NCBI GenBank assembly: GCA_000499405.2
Contig: HG738138.1
Coordinates: 20,995,753-21,059,752, forward strand
DNA length: 64,000 bases
From: Onchocerca volvulus
Lineage: Eukaryota; Nematoda; Chromadorea; Rhabditida; Onchocercidae
Direction: 5' to 3'
In this document: in pieces, positions 35,488 to 46,949 of the stretch
Position numbering within the stretch: position 1 is the stretch's first letter
Layout: each line of letters starts with the position of its first letter
The notes under the pieces: generated by a model
Told to the model about the DNA's origin: nothing
What the model saw: only the letters and a program-made list of their open reading frames with translations
Database searches by the model: none
Translations under genes and position numbers: made by a program

Positions 35488-38400
35488 TCAAGCCTTGCAT
35501 GCTTACTATTAAACTGCAGTGAATCCGTGCAAACAAGATTTGGATCCCGGACGTGGAAATAGTATACAATCTCGATATTATTTCAACAAATATACCAAAT
35601 TATGCGAGCAGTTTGATTATCATGGTATTGACGGGAATCGAAACAATTTCGAATCTTTACAAGAATGCCAACGGCAGTGCCCAGGTTTAAAAGCAAAATG
35701 CTATTTGCATGACAAAAGAAACTTTGCCACAGCAATTCAAATATGTTCTGAATTTTGCGCTCGAATACTTTTTTTTTTTTTATTATAAATTCAGTAAAAC
35801 ATAAATATTTTTCACGAAGCTTTCATCCACTAAGCTTGTAATTTTAGTCGAAATTAGAATGCTTTAGCTTGTTGTGTCGTTGTATATTTGTGACAAAGGA
35901 CTTCATCCGTCACACAAAGCCTCTTTGTAGAAGCATTGACTCCGTGCGCATATGGCAATAGTATATCGCAAAGATCTTGTTTGGATAACAATGATTGTGG
36001 TGTCAACCAATTCTGTCATATTGGCCAGTCTCAATTAACCACTGTTTGCTGCAATCGATCACGTAAATTTAACAATAAGACTTCATGAACACCATTTCTA
36101 TTTTCAGTCAGAAATTGTAGTATTACAAATTTCATTAAAACGATATAAATCTAACATTAAATCATTCATTGCATAGAAGTATGATTATCTCTAACATGAA
36201 ATCACAATTGATTGTTTCATAAAAATAACAAATTCACGCCATATTATAGAATATCAGTTGTAAATCCTATCATTCTGACTTTGGTAACTTTTCATGAGTG
36301 AACAATAAATTTAATTTATCATTTGATTTTCTAATATAATGTTTCAGCATCCGGAGATCAATGTCATCAAATGTTGAATACAGGTTCAGGGAATGCTTAT
36401 CTACAGCGATGGTACTTCAATGTCAATTCAGAACAGTGTGAAACATTCATTTATAGAGGCTTGCAAGGCAACGAAAATAATTTTTTAAGCCAAAATGACT
36501 GCCAATTGACTTGTTTCGGTTAGCTTTGTCATTTTCTAAGCTCAGTAGATTTAAGCTTCATGAAGACATCCTCAAGAATATCTAAGCTCTTTTTCAATAT
36601 GAAATCACAATTGATTGTAGCAATAATAAATTCGTCTAACTTTATTTGAATTGTAAAATTTATTTTCTTTAGTGAATCCATGTGCCGTTGGAAGACCATA
36701 TCAGATTCAAAGAAAAATAATAAAATGCTCACCAACAAATCCATCAATGTGCCCTGCAGGACATTACTGTCACATTGGAGCTGAGCCACAAACAAATGTT
36801 TGCTGTCCAAATCTTGGTTGGAATTCTTTATTGATCTACAATCCATTACATTCCGCCTTTTTCTGAGTCCAATGCCCCAATGATGTTCTTGGAAATTTAT
36901 AGGTGATAATGTATGTGAGCAACAAGTAGATCGAGGCCAAGGAAATTATCAGTTGCAGCGATGGTACTGGAATATCGCTAGCCAACGGTGCATGCCTTTC
37001 GTTTATGCTGGCCTGAAAGGCACACAAAATAATTTCCTGAATCAAGAAACTTGCGAAAGGACTTGCTATAGTTGGATTTTTTCAATTTGAATGCTGAAAT
37101 TTGAAAGAATAGATGCACTCCAAGAATGAAATATATAAAATAAACAAACATGAAGCAATGATATACTTTTATCTTCCTTTTAAATTTCTTCTTGGTAAAA
37201 ATGTATGGTATCTTTGCTCTGACTAGAATCAATTTTTATGTCAGCAAGAACTAAAAACTTTTAATGAAGAAAGAATAAGAACAGATTCATTTCTAAGTGT
37301 TACCTGTAAGAATCTTTCTTAATATTTTCTCTCATGTGCAATCTCATCAATGTCTCCAAGCCTTTCCTTTAAAAAAGTGCGCATAAATGAGAAGCTCTTA
37401 CCAAAATGTAGCAATAGAAATATAGAAAAGGTTAATTTTATGGTTTTCAAAAGAGTTCGAAGTCGATCTCATCCAGAATTTGTAGTGTTCGAGAATCCGT
37501 GTATATCGGGGAAACCACAGCAAGGAGTAAATAATCGTCCGCTAAGCTGTAACTTAACATATAACAGCTGTGAAATGACACATTGGTGTCACATCGGTGC
37601 AGGACCTCAAACAACAGTATGCTGTCCCGGAAAAGGTAGTTTAAATCGTTCCTTACTGCAATTTTTACATAATAAAGACAAATGACAAAGACAATTATTT
37701 TATGCTACTTATTTATACATCATTTTAGATTTTGCTATCCGAAAAATCTCGATATAAATGCTACACACTTATACGGCACTTTTAGATATTAAAATTCCAC
37801 TATAATGATAATGGATAAGATCTTTTTTCAAATGTCTTTATTTTTAGTCGATGGTTCGGCTATCTGCAAATTACCGTTATCCTTTGGTTCTAGTAACGCC
37901 AATTTAAAACGATGGTATTTCGATCAGAAAGTCCAAAATTGTATTCCATTCAACTATGCTGGAATGTACGGTAATCAGAATAATTTCCTAACACAACAAC
38001 ATTGTCAGCAAATCTGTCCAGGTAATTTTTTCGAAAAGGGCGTTTTTTTCATGTTGATATCTAAAACGGTTGAAAAGCTGTGCTTTTACCAGGACAACAA
38101 AACAACTATACTAAGCTTCATAGATTAAGTTGCTTCTTAATCATATTCTGCCGTTTTTATATTTTTATTGTAGAAGGCCATCGCGAATTTTTATAATTAT
38201 TCCAACTTTTCCATCTAGTTTGTATTTTCTTGATAATTTCTATCCAATGAAATTGGCATCTACTATTGTTACTAGTTTCTATTCTTGAGACTAAATAATG
38301 TTCATAAAAGCTATTTGCAGCTTATGTTCTTCGACAGAGTTTCTTACTCAGATCTCTGTAATTCTATGTTAATTCAGGATTCATAAATCCCTGTGGATCT

Positions 38401-41400
38401 GGTAATCCGGAAATGGATAACAACGGTCACATCATAATATGCAGCAAATCGCTCAATTCATGTAGCTCGACATTTTGGTGCCACATCGGAGCTCAACTGC
38501 GGACAACACTTTGTTGCCCAGGCCGAGGTTCTTTTTTTTTTTTTCAGAACTAATTCGAGATTTTTTGAAACTTTTAGCTCCACTATTATCTAATCCTCGG
38601 CGACCAGACTCATCAATTAGTTTCCATGCTTGATAGTCTTTTGAATTTTTAAATATGCATCCGGATTAAAAATCCAGGAACTATCATTTGTAGATTTTCA
38701 TAGCTTTGCATGATCTTTAAAATATATTAAATGAGATTAGGATTACTTTTTGAAACTGTACTTATCAGATTCTCGTTGCTGCACGCGATCATTCAAAAGT
38801 AAATGTTGGAACAAAGTATCGCCATTGTTGGAGTATATATGTTAATAATCAATGAAATTTAATGACGACCCTTACATAATCTAGTGATATTAAATGAAAT
38901 TCAGGGCATTACCGACTGCAAACATACAAGTCCACTTTTCGTGCATTATTTGTTTTTATTCGTTTGCATATTTTGTTGCAGTAGACGAATCGACTGCATG
39001 TCAACTGCCCCTTGTAATCGGTGATGGTGGTGCCAATCTACAACGATGGTACTTTAATAGCAACAAACAACAGTGTGAACCATTTATTTATGCCGGCTTG
39101 TACGGGAATCAAAACAATTTTCTGACGCAGCAACAATGCAAACAAGCCTGCCCTGGTCAGTATAGTTCATTCCTAAGATGTTCAGGACATTTGAAATCCG
39201 GAATCCCGCTAATCTCATTTCTCTGCATTGAATATTATTCTCTGAGATATCAGCAAATTTCTTCCAAATATACATTCTCTAAAAATTTCATACTGTTTTA
39301 CCAATCGCATGCAAAATCCATTCATTCGAAAATGAAAAATGATTACAAAATTATGTAAAGACTTGAATTTGCCACTTAATTTTCGACTGAATTTACTTAA
39401 ATTCATGAAATCGTAAAGCTTTATCGAAAAAATTTGCTGGATTTCAATGCTTTGAGCTTTTTACTTTACTTTTTTTTTTGCATGAAATTTTAGTATTTGT
39501 GAATCCATGTGCCTTGGGTAATGCGCAAATGGGACAAAACGGGCGTCCACAATCATGCATCTCTGATAATCAATGTGCTGATAACTACTGGTGCCATATC
39601 GGCGCAGACTCGCAAACTACCGTATGCTGTCCAGGAAGAGGTATTCATTTTAGATTTTTCCTGCACATTTAAGACTATGAATTAATAAATTCGAAATTAA
39701 CAATTGTTAAACAAACATCAATTTCTGCATGATTTTTCAAGTATGAATTCTGCAGCACAAGGAGATGCAGTTTGTTTGCAACCGATGACCATAGGAACGG
39801 GTAATAAAAATTTACTGCGATGGTATTATGATGAGAATACCAGACAGTGCCTATCATTTACTTATCACGGCATGATGGGTAATCAGAATAATTTTCTCAG
39901 TAAACAAGAATGCCAGTTGACTTGTCAAGGTACTTTTACTAGTTTATTTATCAAAAATGAAAGGTTAAGTAGAATTATATCCGTCTTATATCGCTGATAA
40001 TTATGCGACACTGTCCCCATTTATTATGCTATACTGTCCTCATTATGCGATACTTTCCCCATATCCTTATGCGATACTGTCCCCATTTCACACCTGTAAA
40101 TTTAAAAATTTATGTCACCGATCAAAAATTGTCACCTGATCAAAAATTATTTGCTTTTGATCTTTTTTTTCAACTGCCAAGAGTAATCTGTTTTTAGCTT
40201 ATGTGAACGTCTGTCCACAAGGTGATCCATTGTTGGAAACGGGCACCAAACAACCACGATTTTGCACGTTCGGTGAAAATAGCTGTGGACCAAAATACTG
40301 GTGCCATCTGGGCTTGGTACCAAACGAGAACCAATGTTGCCCGGGCGCGGAAACCAAACCTGCAGCATGCAAGATGTTATTTGCAGTTGGTATCAAGGGA
40401 GCACCTGCATTACCTGCCATCCGTTGGTATTACGATGCAACCACCTTAACCTGTAAAACGTTCGAGTATAATGGCAGAAAAGGAAATCAAAATAATTTCT
40501 TAACTGAAGCTGATTGCGCAGCCACTTGCAAAGGTTCGTGCATCTTGAATACATATTTCTTGCAAGAAAGATGTGCTTTGTTCAGCCGAAATTTCGTTCG
40601 TTTTAAAATTGCTATCTCATACAGCTTTCTGTTAATCAAATTTCAGTTTTTCGAAATCCGTGTAATCAACCAGTAGTACTGCCAGTGCAAACTTGTTCCA
40701 GTTCACGGCCGTGTGCCATCGGTACATATTGTCATTACGGAGCAACACCGGAAACTACAATTTGCTGTCCTTTCGGTACCATTTGTTCTCCTTCTCAGAA
40801 CATCTAATAAACTTTCCTCTATTTTTCAAAATTCATTTCAAAATTTTCAAAGAAATTATAAAAGATTTCGTTCTTTGAAGTTTACTTTGCAGAAGGAAAT
40901 CGTTGCGAGAAACCAGTGGATCGAGGTACAGGGAATGTATCACTGCAACGATGGTACTACAATTCGCAAAAAGGCGTTTGTGAAATTTTTATATATAATG
41001 GATTGCATGGCAATGCTAATAATTTCTTGAGCAAAGAGAATTGTGAAATTGCTTGCCGAATAAATCCCTGTTCTGAAGGTTTAGTTTTTTAAAATAATTT
41101 AATTAAATCCAAAAAATATCAAATTTAAGTTTAATTTGGCGGAAATTTTGAACTGTTTTCTGAAATTCGATTTTAATTTCAGTAAAATTCATTTGGTCTA
41201 GAAGAAAAAAAAAAGGATAATTTGTTTTCTAGTCAGGTTTGAATTTTCAAATCTAAATCATTAGGAAACTTTCGAAAATACTAAAGACTAGAAGTTGAAT
41301 CTAGGTCAACCGTTTACCACTTCAAACGGTGTTTATCAAACCTGCGTTGTGTCATCATTGCACATGAATAGCTGTCCCAGTGGTTACTGGTGTAATCCCG

Positions 41401-44400
41401 GTAGCAATTCGCTTACTACAGTATGCTGTCCTGGAGGTGAGATTTTTTTAACGATTCTGTTGCATTCCATTTGATCTAACTTTCTAATGCGAGAAATAGA
41501 AGTGCAATTGAAACTGTTAATATTTTCTACATCGTTCTCAAAGAATCCATAATTGCCGTTGGATACTGCAAAATTTGCATTTAAGTCACGCAATAACGAA
41601 TCTTACAATTTCAGCAATTAATGATCCATGTAATTTACCAATGGTAATAGGCGAAGGAGATGAAGAATTAGAACGTTATTATTATGATGCAGTGACAAGA
41701 GCATGTCGTGTTTTCATATATCACGGCATGAAGGGAAATCAGAATAATTTCTTATCACAAGTAAACAGATTTTTTTTGTTTAAATTTTACAGTTGTTATG
41801 AAATTCAGATATATTTGCAAACCTATTTAAATCGTTTTTTGAATGAAAAGTTCGGAAATAAAAGAAAATCTCATCTATATGCTATCAAAAAAATTCTCAT
41901 TACTACAAAAGTGTAATTTTAGATTTAAACCTAAGTTGTAGTACCATGCATGTATTTACTCATATCAGATATAGATAGTTATATTAATCTAAAAAAAAGA
42001 TTCAAATACTATTAGTATAGTTAAGCACAATTAATTAAATTAGTAAATTAAATACTATTTCATAATCGTATTCCAAGTATCTGTTCAAATGCATGTGACA
42101 TGCATAACAACATGATAAAGTGAATTGTTCTGTAAGTAATTTATTTAAATAAATATCTACATTAATTTAATTACTTATCAGTCGCACTTTCTATGCTTTT
42201 TTATTTAATAATCCTTGCAGAGGCGTGGAGTTTTCCAGACAATTTTAAGTTCTAATTAAATAATGATTAGTGACCTATAACCTATAGGCAGCCTGTCAGC
42301 TACAGTGCCATCCGTTGGAAAATCCATGCGTTGGACAACCAGCAACAACTACTGCAGATCAAATACTTTTTTGTTCAGAAATCAATAAAGAAGTGTGTCC
42401 GGTAAATTTCTGGTGTCATATTGGAGCGACACCGAAAACAACCGTTTGTTGTCCGGGAGGTAACATTTTGACTTTCAGAATTTGACAAAAATGGATCGTT
42501 TTTGTTAATCGAAAAAAATAATTTAGATTTGCTAATATGACAACAATATAGCGATGTATAACTGTTTCTGTGATTTATCTATTCTGAAATTTTGAATCCG
42601 GTATGGATAAAACTAATAATGAATGATAAATGACGATATGATTTTAATTTAGCAACAAATCCATGCTCAGTACCCCTTTCACCGGGCTCTGGTAATGCGA
42701 ATCTGTCACGATGGTACTATAGCACTGATGATCGTGAGTGTTTACCTTTCCAATACAACGGTATACGAGGCAATCAAAACAATTTTTTGTCGCAGACAGA
42801 ATGTTCGAAAACTTGCCCAGGTAATTTTTAGATTAATCAAAGTGTTCTTTATCAACACGCTGATTACAATCTGTACAATTGTGACAGTATCTGAAATAAT
42901 TCAGCGCTTAAAAAGTCAATCAATAATATTGCCTTACAAACTGCACGTTACTATGCAAAGAAAAATTGCAAAACATTACACTAATCGATGAATTTAATCG
43001 TAAATTGATGCATGATTATCTGTTCTACAATCAGAAAATATTTCGATTGATTTGAGCCTGTCTTGTTTTTCACAATCTTAGGCTTTCTGTTTACTTTTAT
43101 GGTTTGCTTTGCAGCGTTGAACTAATTAGCACAAAAGCTTGCACTCACAAACTGCATGCGTTTATGAGACATTTTTGTGCTAAACAATTGCTTTTCTTGT
43201 ATGAATTATATATACTTTGCAGTATCTTAGAACATTTAATTGTTTTGGATAATTTGAAATATTTGATACATTTATTTGCGAATATCATTTCAGCGGGTGG
43301 GGTTTTTTTTTTCCAGTTTGGAGAATCCATGCATTGGAAGATTTGAAGCGATAGGAAAGGAAAGCCAAGAACATGTAATCAGTTAAAGATAAATCATTGC
43401 AGTGTTAGTTATTTCTATTTGACCGGAAATAGCAATAATCATAGAAATTACTGCTGCTCGAATCATACAGTATCCGACATTTTCTAACTTGATGTGGAAA
43501 GGGAAATTAAAATTATGTAAGAAATTCTGAACAGTAATTTTAAGCAAGTATTCTCATAAAATATTGATTTCAATCAATCTATTTGTCTGACGAAATATTG
43601 CGAAGGAATCTAATAAATTATACTGAATTTTTTATAACAATAATTTATGTCAATGAATTAAATATGAATATCACTAAATTATATCAATGAATTAGGGTAA
43701 ATTTCAAATTTCACATGAAAGAAATTAACTATTTATATTTCGATCCATTCAGTTTCTAAAATATCTCCGTTTGGTACTAATATCTATATCTGATGATAAT
43801 TTTCGGAAATTCTCACAGAATTTGCCAAATACGATTTTTTTTTGAATATTTCTTACTCAATCGAACCATTTATCTTCTGAAAGAAGTTCTAGATGACATT
43901 CTCAACAAAGCTGTATAAATCTGATCTGTTCGAAAATCCTAATTCAATTTTTACATAATTTTCTGAATGAAGCACTCAATGTTTCAGTTTTCAGGAAATG
44001 CGAGTTTTTATCAGTCACTATCAGACATTGGTGATGTTTACTTTAGATCTATGCCGTGATTTCGATTATACAGCGCTCGATGGAAATGAAAACAATCTTT
44101 TCTCAAAGAACGAAGGTGAGAAAGTTTGTCCAAGGCGGGTTATTTTTCGAAAAATGCAAACTGAATAATCTTTGTATCGTCGCATTGCAAAAAAATACGT
44201 TATATTTAATGAAAAATGTTACTCGTTTATGACATGAAAATTCCTAAAAAATAATCTCATATAAATTAAGAGAGAGAGACTTAAAATTATTAAAATCCAG
44301 AATTAAAAAGTTATTTTGCGAAAAGAACATCACTTGTAATCGCAAGGAAAATAGTATACTGCGACCTGTCCAAAAGACTATACTTATTCTTCATCAGGTC

Positions 44401-46949
44401 ACATTGCGTCTTTGAAATTGGGGTGAGTTAAGGGAAACATTTGCAAATATTGTGTATATCAAATTACTTTGTTTACGTTTCTGTATTAAGACCCGAAATC
44501 CAGATTTTAAGAATTTCTCATTTGAAATTGATTTTTCATTCGGTTTATATGGCTCCTACCGTTCTATCTTTTGAATCATATACTGACAGAATGAACAGTT
44601 TTCGCTTGAACAGTTTTCGGTTGCAGTTTGGTCAATATTTGAGGTCAGCAATGAATATGACAATATTTTCTCTAATTTTTCAAAAAAAGTAACTCATACT
44701 GAAAATAATTTCAACAGTTAGAAAGTGTGCCGAATTAATATTTATCACAATATCAATTCCAAGTCGATTGGATACGGTGAAAATTTGAATGATTTTAAGT
44801 TATTGAAACCTTACGATAATATTTGTTGAAGTCTATAATTTGCAGTAATTTTCAGACCTTTTAAAAATGTTAAAATATTGAATGTGGTGAATATATTATT
44901 TGAATTATTATTCATATCTTTTCATTCATTATAAGTTCTTCCTATTAGGTGAAATATGTCGCCTGTATCAATTTTTTCTTGGAAAAATTTGTTCGATTAT
45001 AGATCAGATTAAAAAAATTTATTCAGAGTTCTAATTTTTACTTTTATTTGATAGATGAAGATTATTGATTTATTCGCAGTTGCAAAGATTTATTGGAAAC
45101 AAGATATAAAATAAATGAGAGAAAATACACAATTTGTCAATGTCAAAAAACTTTGTGTTTTCTGTTACATTGTATTAGATGAAGAAATAATGATCGAAAG
45201 AATTCCAGAAAATAGATGATTCTTTTAATCATCCAATGTTTCAGCAAAAAAATTCAAAGGAAATTTTCAGAACACTCTTTTCTATAGTATACAAGTCATA
45301 GTTATTCCCTGAAGTGCTTGTTTTGAAGTAAAAATATTCAATATTTACAAATTAAAAAATATATGAAAACTATGAGAATTAATATTTATGCACGGAGGCA
45401 ATTGTTCCATTCAACAAATATATTTCATATCAAATTAAACTTGCAGTTTCAGATTGCCTAAATTTCAGGTTTATTAACAGCATTTTGTTTCAATTTATAA
45501 TGTCTTATGCTGTATCCTACATTTTTAATTTTTATTGCTTAATTTGTTATTCGATTTAAATCAGTTCTCATAAAATTTAGCTGGATTTAATGTAATTTTT
45601 GGTCATTTTTTGTTATCACATGGTTACTCATTAGCGCTGTGATAAAAATTTGCGTATAAAATTCAAAGTAAATCATATTTTTCTTATGTTTTTGGTCATA
45701 CAATTACAAATTGATCATATCATTATATTGAATCTCAAACTTTTTTGCATGATTATGCATGATGCATGTAGAGTAATGAGTTCTTGATCACATTTAGTTT
45801 TAAATTTTCAGTTCATTTAGAAATCAGTTTTTAGCTGTCACCTAGAATAAAATACCTCCACTTTTCTTATTCAGAATCTTATAAAATTACTAACTCATTA
45901 CTAACTTCAATGAAATATACTAACAGATATTAATTTTTAACCTTTTCTTTAAAAAGTAATGAAACGATTTCCAATGTTATTTCAACTTCTTATATATTTT
46001 TTAATTTAAAAACTTTTATTAAACTTATTTAGAATAAATCTTTATGAATATGGATGTAACTCATTAATTTGGTTTTTATCTTTTCAGACTGAATTTTGTA
46101 TTTTTTTCAGAACAACTCTGCTTATTATCCATAGACAGGGGAGCTTGCAATGGACATCAAACACGTTATGCTTTTGACCGACAACAAGTACGTGTTTTAC
46201 AGTAATGTTACGATAAATTCATAACTATTTCTATGCTTCGTAATTAAGGATTTCAAGAAGTTTGTTGAATTTTGCAAAATTGCTCCAAATTTCTATATGC
46301 CTCAGATAGCGAAGGAAAGCATTCTATTACTTAACGTAATTATCCAAAAAGGAAATCTAAGAATATGAAATAATGATGTAGAGAAGGAAGATTCAAGCAA
46401 CTGTGTGAATTTTTGTCTAAATTAAAAAAATACTTTTGAAAGAACTTAAAGATCATTTGGTGCGATGTAATCTAATCCCAAATAATGCTGAGAACATTAT
46501 GTTAAAAGTTTTGTCAATATTGTTATGAGTTATTCTACTTATAATATTTAATTATCTATATAATCCAGTAATTTTTTTTTTGGGTTAGAAAATAACACTA
46601 TAATGGATGAAAAATGCAGCGATTTTTAGAAAAATATTGTAAACTGCAAAGTTATAGATTACAATAACTTTCTAAAAATAATTTAAATAAAATGTCCTTT
46701 CAGCAGCCTTGTGTCATTCCTCATCTGTTATATTGTCACTTTTTTCAATCGCAAACAAAATTACCTTGACAAGTTATTAGTGAAACTTTTGCCTCGTAAA
46801 GAAAAACCCTTCATCTTTTTAGATTGATGTTTGATTTTCTTTTACAGAATCAGTGCGTACCATTCGAATATACAGGTTGCGGTGGCAATTTGAACAATTT
46901 CCATTCGTTAACTGATTGCATATCAACTTGTGGACAAATTGGATTTTGA
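34711..46949 (+). CDS. Multi-Kunitz / lustrin-type Cys-rich repeat protein (secreted, protease-inhibitor family)
   Basis: Exons: 34711-34813, 34943-35110, 35520-35684, 35931-36062, 36348-36518, 36673-36816, 36903-37070, 37486-37635, 37848-38021, about 38378-38527, 38982-39155, 39494-39640, 39756-39929, 40198-40533, 40647-40775, 40893-41078, 41305-41436, 41615-41760, 42288-42459, 42653-42820, 46111-46187, 46848-46949: about 1155 aa, twelve Kunitz (K) and nine lustrin (L) domains. After K1-K2 the two types alternate (L1-K3 through L9-K11), ending in K12. Kunitz units show RWYYN, GNxNNFLSQ and CPG; lustrin units show NPC, WCHIGA and TTVCCPG. Most exons are phase 1-1, one domain each. No signal peptide is visible, and an open exon precedes the first ATG, so the 5' end is probably missing. 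Similar nematode proteins act in cuticle or moulting (family knowledge). The domain calls are secure; exact 5' structure is not. Confidence 0.9.
35449..35483. repeat. (TA)n microsatellite
   Basis: An uninterrupted TA run in the intron just before the second Kunitz exon of the multi-Kunitz gene. Confidence 0.9.
39997..40088 (+). repeat. Four-unit minisatellite
   Basis: Four imperfect copies of a 20-25-base unit whose core reads TTATGCGATACTGTCCCCAT, within the intron before the fused lustrin-Kunitz exon. It explains the short ORF at 40003-40197. Confidence 0.85.
42821..46110 (+). other. Last long intron of the multi-Kunitz gene, with decayed domain exons
   Basis: 3.3 kb between the eleventh and twelfth Kunitz domains, the longest intron of this gene. 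Its left part contains a decayed lustrin exon and a frameshifted Kunitz exon (separate entry). The rest is AT-rich with no further coding signal. Confidence 0.7.
43316..44140 (+). pseudogene. Decayed lustrin and Kunitz exon pair
   Basis: After a TTTTCCAG acceptor, 43319-43387 reads LENPCIGRFEAIGKE and then reaches a stop; near 43450 NYCCSN resembles the end of a lustrin unit. Further on, SGNAS (from 43991) and, in another frame from 44043, LCRDFDYTALDGNENN then LFSKNEGEKVCP clearly match a Kunitz unit with a frameshift, and the fifth cysteine is replaced by Gly. The order lustrin then Kunitz matches the live repeats, so this is a former repeat pair that is no longer spliced in. Confidence 0.75.

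Noticed and set aside
39084..39406. Minus-strand frames opposite the sixth Kunitz exon
   Set aside because: Antisense to a clear Kunitz domain and its intron; no coding signal of their own.
40147..40420. Minus-strand frames of 73 codons opposite the fused lustrin-Kunitz exon
   Set aside because: They overlap a confidently assigned plus-strand exon with the full cysteine pattern of both domains; the opposite frames have no motif.
43984..44140. A thirteenth live Kunitz domain
   Set aside because: The two halves are in different frames, the fifth cysteine is lost, and the first half has degenerate residues; recorded as a decayed exon.
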